Below are positions 1 through 5,574 of a stretch of DNA of 7,114 bases, in pieces. This stretch comes from Syntrophorhabdaceae bacterium (GTDB lineage Bacteria; Desulfobacterota; Syntrophorhabdia; Syntrophorhabdales; Syntrophorhabdaceae). The position numbers were made by a program, and so were the translations under genes. Under the pieces are notes generated by a model. The model worked only from the letters and a program-made list of their open reading frames with translations. It ran no database searches and had not been told where the DNA came from. The stretch covers positions 1 through 7,114 of the forward strand of contig JAOAFK010000131.1 in the NCBI GenBank assembly GCA_026416315.1. The letters run 5' to 3'. How positions within the stretch are numbered: position 1 is the first letter of the stretch; every line of letters starts with the position of its first letter.

Positions 1-737
1 ATGATCTTCAAGAAATCACCCCTTCTTGTGGATGGTGTGTCAAGTCTTATGGCAAAAAGTTTCTCTTTTAGGGCCTCTGCAACCCTCACCGCCTCTATCT
101 TTTCATCGTTGAATGTGTCAATGAGGGATACCCTTCTTACATTTTTATCAATTACTTCATCAAATGCCTTTGTAGCCTCTACTGTATCTCCAAAAAGAAG
201 TATCAGGGCATGGGGCATGGTTCCTACAGGTTCTTCTTTTAATAGTTCTGCATCATAGACCACAGATACACCGTCACAACCTCCTATGAATGCGCTCCTT
301 TCCACCATGGGGGCTATGGCAGGGTGGATCCTTCTTGCACCAAAGCTCATTACCGGTCTTTTGCCGGCTGCTTTTTTACATCTTGCTGCCTTTGTTGCAA
401 TCCCTGAAGATTGACAGATGAGCCCAAGAATTGTGGTTTCAAGTATGCCAAATTCTGTATACATTCCTTCAATCTCCATCACTGGCTGATAGGGCTTTAT
501 GATTGTGCCTTCCTTCATGGCCCTTACTCTAATGTTCAATCCATCAATGATTTTTGCCACCTCTTCCAAACCCGTGAACACAGCCCAGGGGATGCCTTCA
601 GGTAATCTTTTTACAATAAATTCAGCTCTTACCCATTTATCAATACCCTTTTTTTTCAGAATTTCCATTGTCTTAACAAAATATACATCTGTTATTTTTC
701 CTTTTTTAATATCTTCAAAATCTGCAACGAAAAACAT
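1..737 (-). CDS. pncB: Nicotinate phosphoribosyltransferase, archaeal-type branch (3' end beyond window)
   Basis: The family joins nicotinate to PRPP, giving nicotinate mononucleotide in the cytoplasmic NAD salvage (Preiss-Handler) pathway, with ATP hydrolysis in most members. I read 245 codons of a family usually near 380-400 residues, so the C-terminal third lies left of the window. Seen directly: an N-terminal domain (about 1-100); the stretch SFGARRIHPAIAP (131-143) followed by IGGCDGVS (151-158), which is the phosphoribosyltransferase core signature of this branch; GTMPHAL (172-178); LIDTFNDE (205-212); and RLDTPSTRRGDF (231-242). The ATG at 735-737 is preceded by a strong ribosome-binding site (AAGGGGTGA on the minus strand) a few bases upstream. 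It is transcribed away from the molybdenum accessory operon. A related quinolinate-type phosphoribosyltransferase is less likely because of the IGGCDGVS and RRG motifs. The gene symbol is by homology only. Confidence 0.88.
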   Translation of the reverse strand, partial: MFFVADFEDIKKGKITDVYFVKTMEILKKKGIDKWVRAEFIVKRLPEGIPWAVFTGLEEVAKIIDGLNIRVRAMKEGTIIKPYQPVMEIEGMYTEFGILETTILGLICQSSGIATKAARCKKAAGKRPVMSFGARRIHPAIAPMVERSAFIGGCDGVSVVYDAELLKEEPVGTMPHALILLFGDTVEATKAFDEVIDKNVRRVSLIDTFNDEKIEAVRVAEALKEKLFAIRLDTPSTRRGDFLKI

Positions 738-771
738 GATCACCCCTTCAAAATATTAAATAATGAAATAG

Positions 772-801
772 ATATTAATCAATTTTTTAAGAAATTGTAA
801 A
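772..801 (-). promoter_or_regulatory. Candidate sigma-70-type promoter for the nicotinate phosphoribosyltransferase gene
   Basis: On the minus strand a -35-like TTTACA (796-801) is followed after 18 bp by TAATAT (772-777), which would give a leader of roughly 28 nt before the ATG at 737. A second reading, TTGATT (777-782) with TAATAT (753-758), is also possible, so the exact promoter is uncertain in this AT-rich stretch. The TTTACA lies inside the left arm of an inverted repeat, so a protein bound there could block this promoter. Confidence 0.4.
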
Positions 802-871
802 TAGAATTGTTTACTCTGGACTTATTTTTTTAAAGGCAACTTGACATATGAAAATCCATTTATTTACAATT
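793..871. repeat. 11-bp inverted repeat in the divergent control region, possible operator pair
   Basis: AATTGTAAATA at 793-803 is repeated as its exact reverse complement TATTTACAATT at 861-871, with arms 57 bp apart. A partial third copy, AATTGTTTAC, lies at 805-814, and together with the left arm it gives a loose palindrome over 797-814. The right arm covers the -10 of the rightward promoter and the left arm covers the likely -35 of the leftward promoter. The placement suggests an operator for a regulator acting on both genes, perhaps the ModE-type protein encoded just downstream. It does not resemble the classical E. coli ModE site, and AT richness raises the chance of coincidence. Confidence 0.45.
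841..870 (+). promoter_or_regulatory. Sigma-70-type promoter for the molybdenum accessory operon
   Basis: A perfect -35 TTGACA (841-846) is followed after 18 bp by TACAAT (865-870), one base from the TATAAT consensus. The predicted transcript starts near 877, only about 11 nt before the GTG start codon at 888, so the AAGGGA ribosome-binding site would be at the very 5' end of the message. This is the only good promoter found ahead of the six-gene run, and its -10 lies inside the right arm of the inverted repeat. Confidence 0.7.
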
Positions 872-887
872 ACCATAAGGGATAGCT

Positions 888-1247
888 GTGAAAATTGGCT
901 ATAAGGTCTGGATTGACAGTGATGGTAAGGCCTTTGGAGAGGGTCCTTATAGGCTTTTAAAGCTCGTTGAAAAGACGGGTTCCCTTCATAAGGCAGCTCA
1001 AGTGATGGGTATGTCATATCGTAAGGCCTTTGGTGTTATCCATAACGCTGAATCAAGGCTTGGTATAACATTGCTTGTGAGAAAGATTGGAGGTGAATCA
1101 GGAGGTGGCTCTAAATTAACAGAGGAGGGAAAGGCCTTTCTTGAAGTTTATGAGAGGTTTAATAATGAACTGGCTGAAACCATTGAGAAAATTTACAATA
1201 AGTATTTCTCATCATTATTTCTTTCCAAAAAATCCGAGAATACATGA
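888..1247 (+). CDS. ModE-type winged-helix DNA-binding protein without a molybdate-binding domain
   Basis: A 119-residue protein matching the N-terminal DNA-binding domain of ModE, the molybdate-responsive regulator. Seen: the opening strand KVWIDSDGKAFGEGPYRLL (6-24), then a helix-turn-helix with GSLHKAAQVMGMSYRKAFG (31-49), then the wing GGESGGGSKLTEEGKAFL (64-81). ModE proper has about 260 residues with two C-terminal Mop/TOBE domains that bind molybdate; here the protein ends soon after the wing and a helical dimerisation tail. The GTG start is forced: an in-frame TAA lies at 876-878 with no other standard start between, and AAGGGA (877-882) is well placed as ribosome-binding site. Its stop overlaps the next ATG by four bases (ATGA at 1244-1247). 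Being first in the operon, it probably controls it, and perhaps the divergent gene. What it senses, if anything, is not visible. Confidence 0.85.
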   Translation: MKIGYKVWIDSDGKAFGEGPYRLLKLVEKTGSLHKAAQVMGMSYRKAFGVIHNAESRLGITLLVRKIGGESGGGSKLTEEGKAFLEVYERFNNELAETIEKIYNKYFSSLFLSKKSENT

Positions 1248-1855
1248 AAGATATCTGTACAGTCATTCTGGCTTCAGGGTCTTCAAGGAGATTGGGCTTT
1301 AATAAACTTCTTGTGAAGATTGATAAAAAAACTGTAATTGAAAGGTCCATAGAGCCTTTTTTAACCTCCTTGATTGATAGAATTTTTATAGTAGTTGGAT
1401 TTGAGAAAGAAAGAATAATAAAAGCAGTGGAAAGATATTCAGTTGTGATTATAGAAAACCCCCTATATCAAAAGGGTATGTCAGAATCCATTAAAGCAGC
1501 CCTGCCATTTATAAAAGATTATAGAGGTGTTTTCTTCCAGCTCGGAGACAGACCCTTTGTGGATAAAACACTGATAGAAGAGATGATACATGTTTTTAAA
1601 ACTCACAATAAAAATATCATAGTGCCTGTGTATAGAAGACAAAAAGGCCATCCTGTACTTATAAGATTGGCTCCGTATATAAAAGAAATATCAAATATAA
1701 AGGGTGATAAGGGCCTGCGGGAAATTATAGATAAATATGTGGAAAATGTGGTATTTATAGAGTCACATGAAGGTATCATAGTAGGACTGGATACAGAAGA
1801 AGACATAGAAAATTTAAAAAAGAGGGGCTATGAAATTGAAAAAAATCAGGGTTGA
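1244..1855 (+). CDS. mocA: Molybdenum cofactor cytidylyltransferase, MocA/YgfJ-type
   Basis: The family transfers CMP (MocA) or GMP (MobA) to molybdopterin. MocA makes the cytosine dinucleotide cofactor used by xanthine-dehydrogenase-family hydroxylases, and YgfJ-type members go with selenium-dependent hydroxylase systems. The 203-residue length is normal for this single-domain GT-A fold. Seen: nucleotide-binding loop LASGSSRRLGFNKLL (9-23); GMSESIKAAL (78-87); LGDRPFVD (100-107), whose aspartate binds metal in the family; KGHPVLI (134-140); and DTEEDIENL near 184-192. Arg103 sits where many relatives have Met in LGDMP. The start overlaps the regulator stop (ATGA) and there is only a weak ribosome-binding site, so translation is probably coupled. 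The 3' end overlaps the next gene by 26 bp. Neighbouring XdhC and YqeB favour the MocA role over MobA, but nucleotide specificity cannot be read with certainty. Confidence 0.85.
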   Translation: MKDICTVILASGSSRRLGFNKLLVKIDKKTVIERSIEPFLTSLIDRIFIVVGFEKERIIKAVERYSVVIIENPLYQKGMSESIKAALPFIKDYRGVFFQLGDRPFVDKTLIEEMIHVFKTHNKNIIVPVYRRQKGHPVLIRLAPYIKEISNIKGDKGLREIIDKYVENVVFIESHEGIIVGLDTEEDIENLKKRGYEIEKNQG

Positions 1856-2852
1856 AGATGCAGTGGGAAAGATTTTAGCACATGATATAACCGAAATTAT
1901 CCCTGGCAAAAAAAAGGATGTGGCATTTGAAAGAGGAAAGACTATTGAGAAGGAGGATATTGAAAGGCTACTTGATTTAGGTAAATATCACATTTATGCC
2001 TTTGAAAAAGAGATAAAAGGTGTCCATGAAGAAGAGGCTGCCACAAGGATTGCAGAATCCATAAAAGACGAAAACATGGAGCTTCTTCCGCCTAAAGAGG
2101 GAAAGGTAAGCATCATTAGTAAAGTGGATGGTCTATTTTATGTGAATTTGAGACACCTCTTTGAGATAAATAGAATAAAGGATGTGCTTTTGAGCGTGGT
2201 GCCCAATAGGCACCCTGTAAAAAAGGGTGATTTGGTGGCAGCCACAAGGATCATCCCCCTGTATATAAAGGAGAAAGAATTAAAGAAGGTTGAAAGGGTT
2301 GCTGAGAAAGGAGTAATTTCCATAAAACCTTTTAAGCATTTCAAAATTGGACTTGTAATCACAGGAAGTGAAGTCTCAAGTGGTAGAATAAAAGATGCAT
2401 CTTATATAGTTGAAGAAAAATTAAAAGGATATGGCCACGAGGTAATGGGAAAAAAGGTCGTTCCAGATAGTGTAAGCAAGATTAAGGATGCAATATTAGA
2501 TTTATTCGAAAAAGGGGCACAGATGGTATTAACAACAGGCGGTCTATCTGTTGACCCAGATGATGTAACAAAAGAAGGCATAGAGGCAACAGGTGCTGAG
2601 GTGTTATTCTACGGCACACCAGTATTTCCAGGGGCAATGTTTCTCGTTGCAAGACTAAAGGGAAAATATATATTAGGTGCCCCGGCATGCATATACTATA
2701 ATAGATATACGGTCTTTGATATAGTTATCACAAGGTTGATGGCAGGTGAGAGGATGCACAAAAATGATATAATAAAGCTTTCTTACGGTGGTCTATGTCT
2801 TCAATGTGAAGTATGTCATTATCCTGATTGTTTTTTCGGAAAGGGTATATAA
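1830..2852 (+). CDS. MoeA-like molybdopterin-binding protein with a C-terminal Cys cluster
   Basis: A 340-residue protein with a MoCF-type molybdopterin-binding domain from about residue 170: IGLVITGSEVSSG (173-185), LTTGGLSVDPDDV (234-246) and GTPVFPGAMF (262-271). MoeA inserts molybdenum into adenylylated molybdopterin; this relative occurs with hydroxylase maturation genes and its exact step is not established. It opens with KKIRVEDAVGKILAHDITEI (4-23), the usual start of this subfamily, which supports the ATG at 1830 although the AGAGGGG just upstream sits unusually close. Two departures from classical MoeA are visible: the GLPGNP loop is replaced by GAPACIYY (283-290), and the tail holds four cysteines, C323, C326, C329 and C334 (C-x2-C-x2-C-x4-C), suited to an Fe-S cluster or metal site. 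It overlaps mocA by 26 bp, so the two are probably made together. Confidence 0.85.
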   Translation: MKLKKIRVEDAVGKILAHDITEIIPGKKKDVAFERGKTIEKEDIERLLDLGKYHIYAFEKEIKGVHEEEAATRIAESIKDENMELLPPKEGKVSIISKVDGLFYVNLRHLFEINRIKDVLLSVVPNRHPVKKGDLVAATRIIPLYIKEKELKKVERVAEKGVISIKPFKHFKIGLVITGSEVSSGRIKDASYIVEEKLKGYGHEVMGKKVVPDSVSKIKDAILDLFEKGAQMVLTTGGLSVDPDDVTKEGIEATGAEVLFYGTPVFPGAMFLVARLKGKYILGAPACIYYNRYTVFDIVITRLMAGERMHKNDIIKLSYGGLCLQCEVCHYPDCFFGKGI

Positions 2853-2858
2853 ACAGAT

Positions 2859-3668
2859 ATGAAAAATCTTGATGTGAAGATATTAATTAAAGGCGCAGGT
2901 GAGATGGCAACTGGTATTGCCCACAGGCTTTTTATGTCCAATTTTAAAAGAATACTCATGACAGAGATTGAAAAACCATTAAGCGTTAGAAGATTTGTTG
3001 CCTTCTCTGAGGCGGTTTATGAAAATCTATGGACCGTAGAGGGTGTTACTGCGGAACTCATAAGGGACATAAAGGAGATAGAACGAGTTTGGGAAATAGG
3101 AAGGATTGGCGTAATTGTGGATCCTGAATGGAGTGTTGTCCATGTTTTAAAACCACACATAGTAATAGATGCCATTATGGCAAAGAGAAACACAGGCACA
3201 CAAAAGGATGAAGCCCCCATTGTTATTGGAGTAGGCCCCGGATTTAATGCCCCCCATGATTGTCATGCAGCCATAGAAAGTAACAGGGGTCATAATCTCG
3301 GAAGAGTATATTACGAAGGTTCCACAGAACCACATACAGGGATTCCAGGTCCTGTGATGGGATTCACATCAGAGAGGGTATTGAGGTCGCCTACATCAGG
3401 GATAGTAAGACATGTAAAAAAAATCGGGGATGAGGTTAAAAAGGGAGATGTGGTGATGTATATTGATGAAACCCCTGTTCTGGCAACAATTAACGGGATA
3501 CTTCGGGGTCTGATCAGAGAGATATATGTAACAGTAAATGAAAAGATAGGGGATATTGAACCAAGGGGTAAAAAAGAGTATTGCTACACCATTTCTGAAA
3601 AGGCAAGGGCAATAGGAGGCGGTGCCCTCGAGGCAATCATGCATTTTTTAAATAAAGAGGTTATCTAA
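2859..3668 (+). CDS. yqeB: YqeB-family molybdenum hydroxylase maturation protein
   Basis: Matches the YqeB (EF2563) family, defined by its co-occurrence with selenium-dependent molybdenum hydroxylase genes; its biochemical role is unknown. At 269 residues it is full length. Seen: a dinucleotide-binding-like N-terminus IKGAGEMATGIAHRL (10-24); FSEAVYENLWTVEGVTA (49-65); a conserved centre GVGPGFNAPHDCHAAIES (124-141), whose Asp, Cys and His residues could be functional; then a C-terminal domain resembling a biotinyl/lipoyl hammerhead (SPTSGIVRHVKKIGDEVKKG, about 178-197) ending in KIGDIEPRG. No Lys in the MKM context of a lipoylated or biotinylated protein is seen, so the fold may be used without modification. 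It starts 6 bp after the previous stop with a distant ribosome-binding site (GGAAAGGG, 13 bp upstream), and its TAA shares one base with the ATG of xdhC, indicating one transcript. Confidence 0.85.
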   Translation: MKNLDVKILIKGAGEMATGIAHRLFMSNFKRILMTEIEKPLSVRRFVAFSEAVYENLWTVEGVTAELIRDIKEIERVWEIGRIGVIVDPEWSVVHVLKPHIVIDAIMAKRNTGTQKDEAPIVIGVGPGFNAPHDCHAAIESNRGHNLGRVYYEGSTEPHTGIPGPVMGFTSERVLRSPTSGIVRHVKKIGDEVKKGDVVMYIDETPVLATINGILRGLIREIYVTVNEKIGDIEPRGKKEYCYTISEKARAIGGGALEAIMHFLNKEVI

Positions 3669-4669
3669 TGAATGTATATAAGATAGCAGAAGATTATCTA
3701 AAGGAAGGCAAAAAGGGGATGTTTGCCACAGTGATAAGAAGGATTGGTTCTGCACCGAGGGATACAGGCGCAAAGATGTTCATAGGCGAGGATAGAAAGA
3801 TTTACGGAACAGTGGGTGGCGGAAGACTTGAAAACGATGCCTTTGAAGAGGCATTGAATCTTATGGGTAAGGACATTACAAAGGTGCTGCATATCAGGAT
3901 GAATGCCACAGAGGTGGCCCAGGATGGGATGCTCTGCGGGGGTAATGTGGATATTCTCCTTGAGCCTGCTGAAACGAGATACATTGAACTGTATAATGCC
4001 ATAGACCATTCTTTGGAGAAGAGAAAGAAGGCCCTTATTATAACAAGATTTAAGGGCGATAAACTCTCCAAGACTTTTGTAGGTCATGACAATACAATCA
4101 TTGGTGACCCTCTCAAAGAAGAGGAATCAGGTTATGTTGCCCTTTATATGAATGAGAGAAACCCCGTGCTTATTAATGAAACAACTGTTTTTGAACCCCT
4201 TGTAAAATACTCTCCTTTATACATTTTTGGTGCAGGTCATGTATCCCAGTATCTGTCAATCGTTGCAAAGCTTGTTGATTTTTATACAGTTGTCATAGAC
4301 GACAGGGCTGAATTTGCAAACAGAGAGAGATTTCCCGATGCGGATGAAATAATGGTTGAAAAGTTTGAATCTGTCTTTGAAAGATTGAGCTTTACAGGCA
4401 GTGAATATATAGTTATAGTTACAAGGGGTCATCAGTATGATGCATTTGTGCTCAAGGAAGTTTTAAAGCGTGATTTTAAATATGTAGGTATGATAGGGAG
4501 TAAAAGAAAGGTTAAGATTGTAATGGAAAACCTAAAGGATCTGGGATTTAGTGAAGAATTGTTGAGGAGCGTCCATGCACCTATAGGGCTTGACATACAT
4601 GCCGAAACACCCCAGGAGATTGCCATAAGTATTGCCGCAGAACTAATAAAAGAAAGGGCTAAAACTTGA
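3668..4669 (+). CDS. xdhC: XdhC/CoxF-family molybdenum cofactor sulfuration and insertion chaperone
   Basis: XdhC proteins bind the molybdenum cofactor, protect it during sulfuration and hand it to xanthine-dehydrogenase-type hydroxylases in the cytoplasm. The 333-residue protein has both standard domains. The N-terminal XdhC/CoxI domain shows GSAPRDTGAKM (27-37), GTVGGGRLE (47-55) and DGMLCGGNVDILLEP (86-100); Cys90 in MLCGG is the cysteine usually needed for cofactor binding. The C-terminal Rossmann domain begins at IFGAGHVSQ (186-194) and continues with VIDDRAEFANRERFP, VTRGHQYD, YVGMIGSKRK and the signature GLDIHAETPQEIAISIAAELI near the end. The ATG shares one base with the yqeB stop (TAATG) and has a good ribosome-binding site, AGAGGT (3656-3661). 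Its TGA overlaps the TTG start of rpoH. The client hydroxylase is not in the window. Confidence 0.92.
   Translation: MNVYKIAEDYLKEGKKGMFATVIRRIGSAPRDTGAKMFIGEDRKIYGTVGGGRLENDAFEEALNLMGKDITKVLHIRMNATEVAQDGMLCGGNVDILLEPAETRYIELYNAIDHSLEKRKKALIITRFKGDKLSKTFVGHDNTIIGDPLKEEESGYVALYMNERNPVLINETTVFEPLVKYSPLYIFGAGHVSQYLSIVAKLVDFYTVVIDDRAEFANRERFPDADEIMVEKFESVFERLSFTGSEYIVIVTRGHQYDAFVLKEVLKRDFKYVGMIGSKRKVKIVMENLKDLGFSEELLRSVHAPIGLDIHAETPQEIAISIAAELIKERAKT
4587..4615 (+). promoter_or_regulatory. Candidate sigma-32 (heat-shock) promoter inside the 3' end of xdhC, ahead of rpoH
   Basis: GGCTTGACA (4587-4595) matches the sigma-32 -35 consensus GGCTTGAAA at eight of nine bases. After 14 bp comes CCCCAG (4610-4615), close to the CCCCAT start of the sigma-32 -10. 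The spacing is within the usual range, and transcription would begin about 45 nt before the rpoH start, allowing self-activation. Against it, the same bases encode the conserved XdhC motif GLDIHAETPQE, so codon constraint could create the match by chance. No good sigma-70 -10 follows the TTGACA here. Confidence 0.3.
4651..4658 (+). promoter_or_regulatory. Ribosome-binding site that supports the TTG start of rpoH
   Basis: AGAAAGGG lies 7 bp before the TTG at 4666. An in-frame TAA at 4660-4662 rules out any earlier start, and the next 28 or so codons contain no ATG, GTG or TTG before conserved sigma-factor sequence begins, so this site and the TTG are effectively forced. Confidence 0.65.
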
Positions 4670-5574
4670 ATTTAGAGGATGAAATATTAGAAATAAATGA
4701 AACTGAAAGGATTGAGGAGCTTGAAGAAAAAGGGCTTCCTTTACCTTTTGACCCATTAAAAAAATATCTTGCTGATGTTTCAAAGTATCCGGTTCTATCA
4801 AGGGAAGAGGAATTCAGATTAGCAGAGAGGGTTTACAAGAACAAGGATAAAGAGGCTGCCCAGAAGCTCGTTATTTCAAATCTAAAGCTTGTTGTAAAGA
4901 TTGCTTTAGAATATTACAATACCTATCTCAATATATTAGATCTCATCCAGGAGGGAAATGTAGGCCTCATGCATGCAGTTAAAAAATATAATCCATACAA
5001 AGGCACAAAATTTTCTACATACGCCTCCTTCTGGATAAGGGCATACATACTCAAATATATCATGGACACGTGGAGCCTCGTTAAAGTAGGCACCACGCAG
5101 AGCCAGAGAAAGCTTTTTTACCGTCTCAATAAAGAGAAGCAGAAACTTGAGGCCCTTGGTGTATTTCCTGCACCACAGCTTCTGGCAAGCTCCCTTGATG
5201 TAAAAGAAGGGGATATTGAGAGCATGGAAAAAAGACTTTCATACACGGATGTATCCCTTGAATCCAAGCTATACGATGAAGGTGATGATACGATACTCGA
5301 TACCATTAAATCCGGTGAAAATGTGGAAGAAATAGTTGCAGAAAAAGAAAAGCAACTCATCCTTGCGGAAAAGATAAATCTCTTTAAAACGACCTTAAAC
5401 GAAAAAGAACTCTATGTATTTGAAAACAGGGTTATGGCTGAAGAACCCTTAACATTACAGGATATCGGTGAAAAGTTCAATATTTCACGAGAGAGGGTAA
5501 GACAAATTGAGAATAAAGTATTGAAAAAATTCAAAGAGAAGTTCAAAGGGGAACTAAAGGAACTAGATTTTTAA
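4666..5574 (+). CDS. rpoH: RNA polymerase heat-shock sigma factor RpoH (sigma-32 type)
   Basis: Directs RNA polymerase to heat-shock promoters. The 302-residue length is slightly above E. coli RpoH (284). Seen: region 1.2 entry LPLPFDPLKKYLADVSKYP (24-42); region 2 with ISNLKLVVKIALEY, LDLIQEGNVGLMHAVKKYNP and FSTYASFWIRAYILKYIMD, the core-binding and -10 recognition segments; the RpoH box QRKLFYRLNKEK (147-158), which separates RpoH from RpoD-type factors; and region 4.2 helix-turn-helix LTLQDIGEKFNISRERVRQIENKVLKKF for the -35. An acidic leader of about 22 residues precedes region 1.2. The start is a rare TTG whose last two bases begin the xdhC TGA, so initiation may depend on upstream translation, limiting RpoH output. 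The 3' end overlaps the convergent phosphatase gene by 12 bp. FliA or RpoD identities are unlikely given the RpoH box and size. Confidence 0.92.
   Translation: MNLEDEILEINETERIEELEEKGLPLPFDPLKKYLADVSKYPVLSREEEFRLAERVYKNKDKEAAQKLVISNLKLVVKIALEYYNTYLNILDLIQEGNVGLMHAVKKYNPYKGTKFSTYASFWIRAYILKYIMDTWSLVKVGTTQSQRKLFYRLNKEKQKLEALGVFPAPQLLASSLDVKEGDIESMEKRLSYTDVSLESKLYDEGDDTILDTIKSGENVEEIVAEKEKQLILAEKINLFKTTLNEKELYVFENRVMAEEPLTLQDIGEKFNISRERVRQIENKVLKKFKEKFKGELKELDF

Noticed and set aside
1..258. Plus-strand open frame starting at the first base.
   Set aside because: It is the antisense shadow of the nicotinate phosphoribosyltransferase gene, whose protein motifs are clear on the minus strand.
649..656. 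A run of eight T (A8 in the coding strand of the nicotinate phosphoribosyltransferase gene), with similar A8 runs in the MoeA-like gene (near 1908) and the phosphatase gene (near 5716), as possible phase-variation tracts.
   Set aside because: All encode lysine runs in an AT-rich genome, all genes are in frame, and these are housekeeping-type enzymes not usually phase variable.
848..850. ATG in the control region as an earlier start for the ModE-type gene.
   Set aside because: It is out of frame with the gene and lies between the -35 and -10 of the promoter; an in-frame TAA at 876-878 also blocks any upstream start.
738..887. Riboswitch (for example a molybdenum cofactor type) ahead of the accessory operon.
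   Set aside because: The predicted leader is only about 11 nt on the right and about 28 nt on the left, too short for such an RNA, and no conserved paired structure is seen.
2198..2214. Perfect hairpin GGTGCC-CAATA-GGCACC inside the MoeA-like gene, a possible terminator or attenuator.
   Set aside because: It lies mid-gene, has no T-run after it, and encodes an ordinary protein stretch (VPNRHPV); most likely coincidental.
3698..4087. Minus-strand open frame of 129 codons opposite xdhC.
   Set aside because: No recognisable motif or ribosome-binding site, and it lies wholly over a well-conserved XdhC N-terminal domain.
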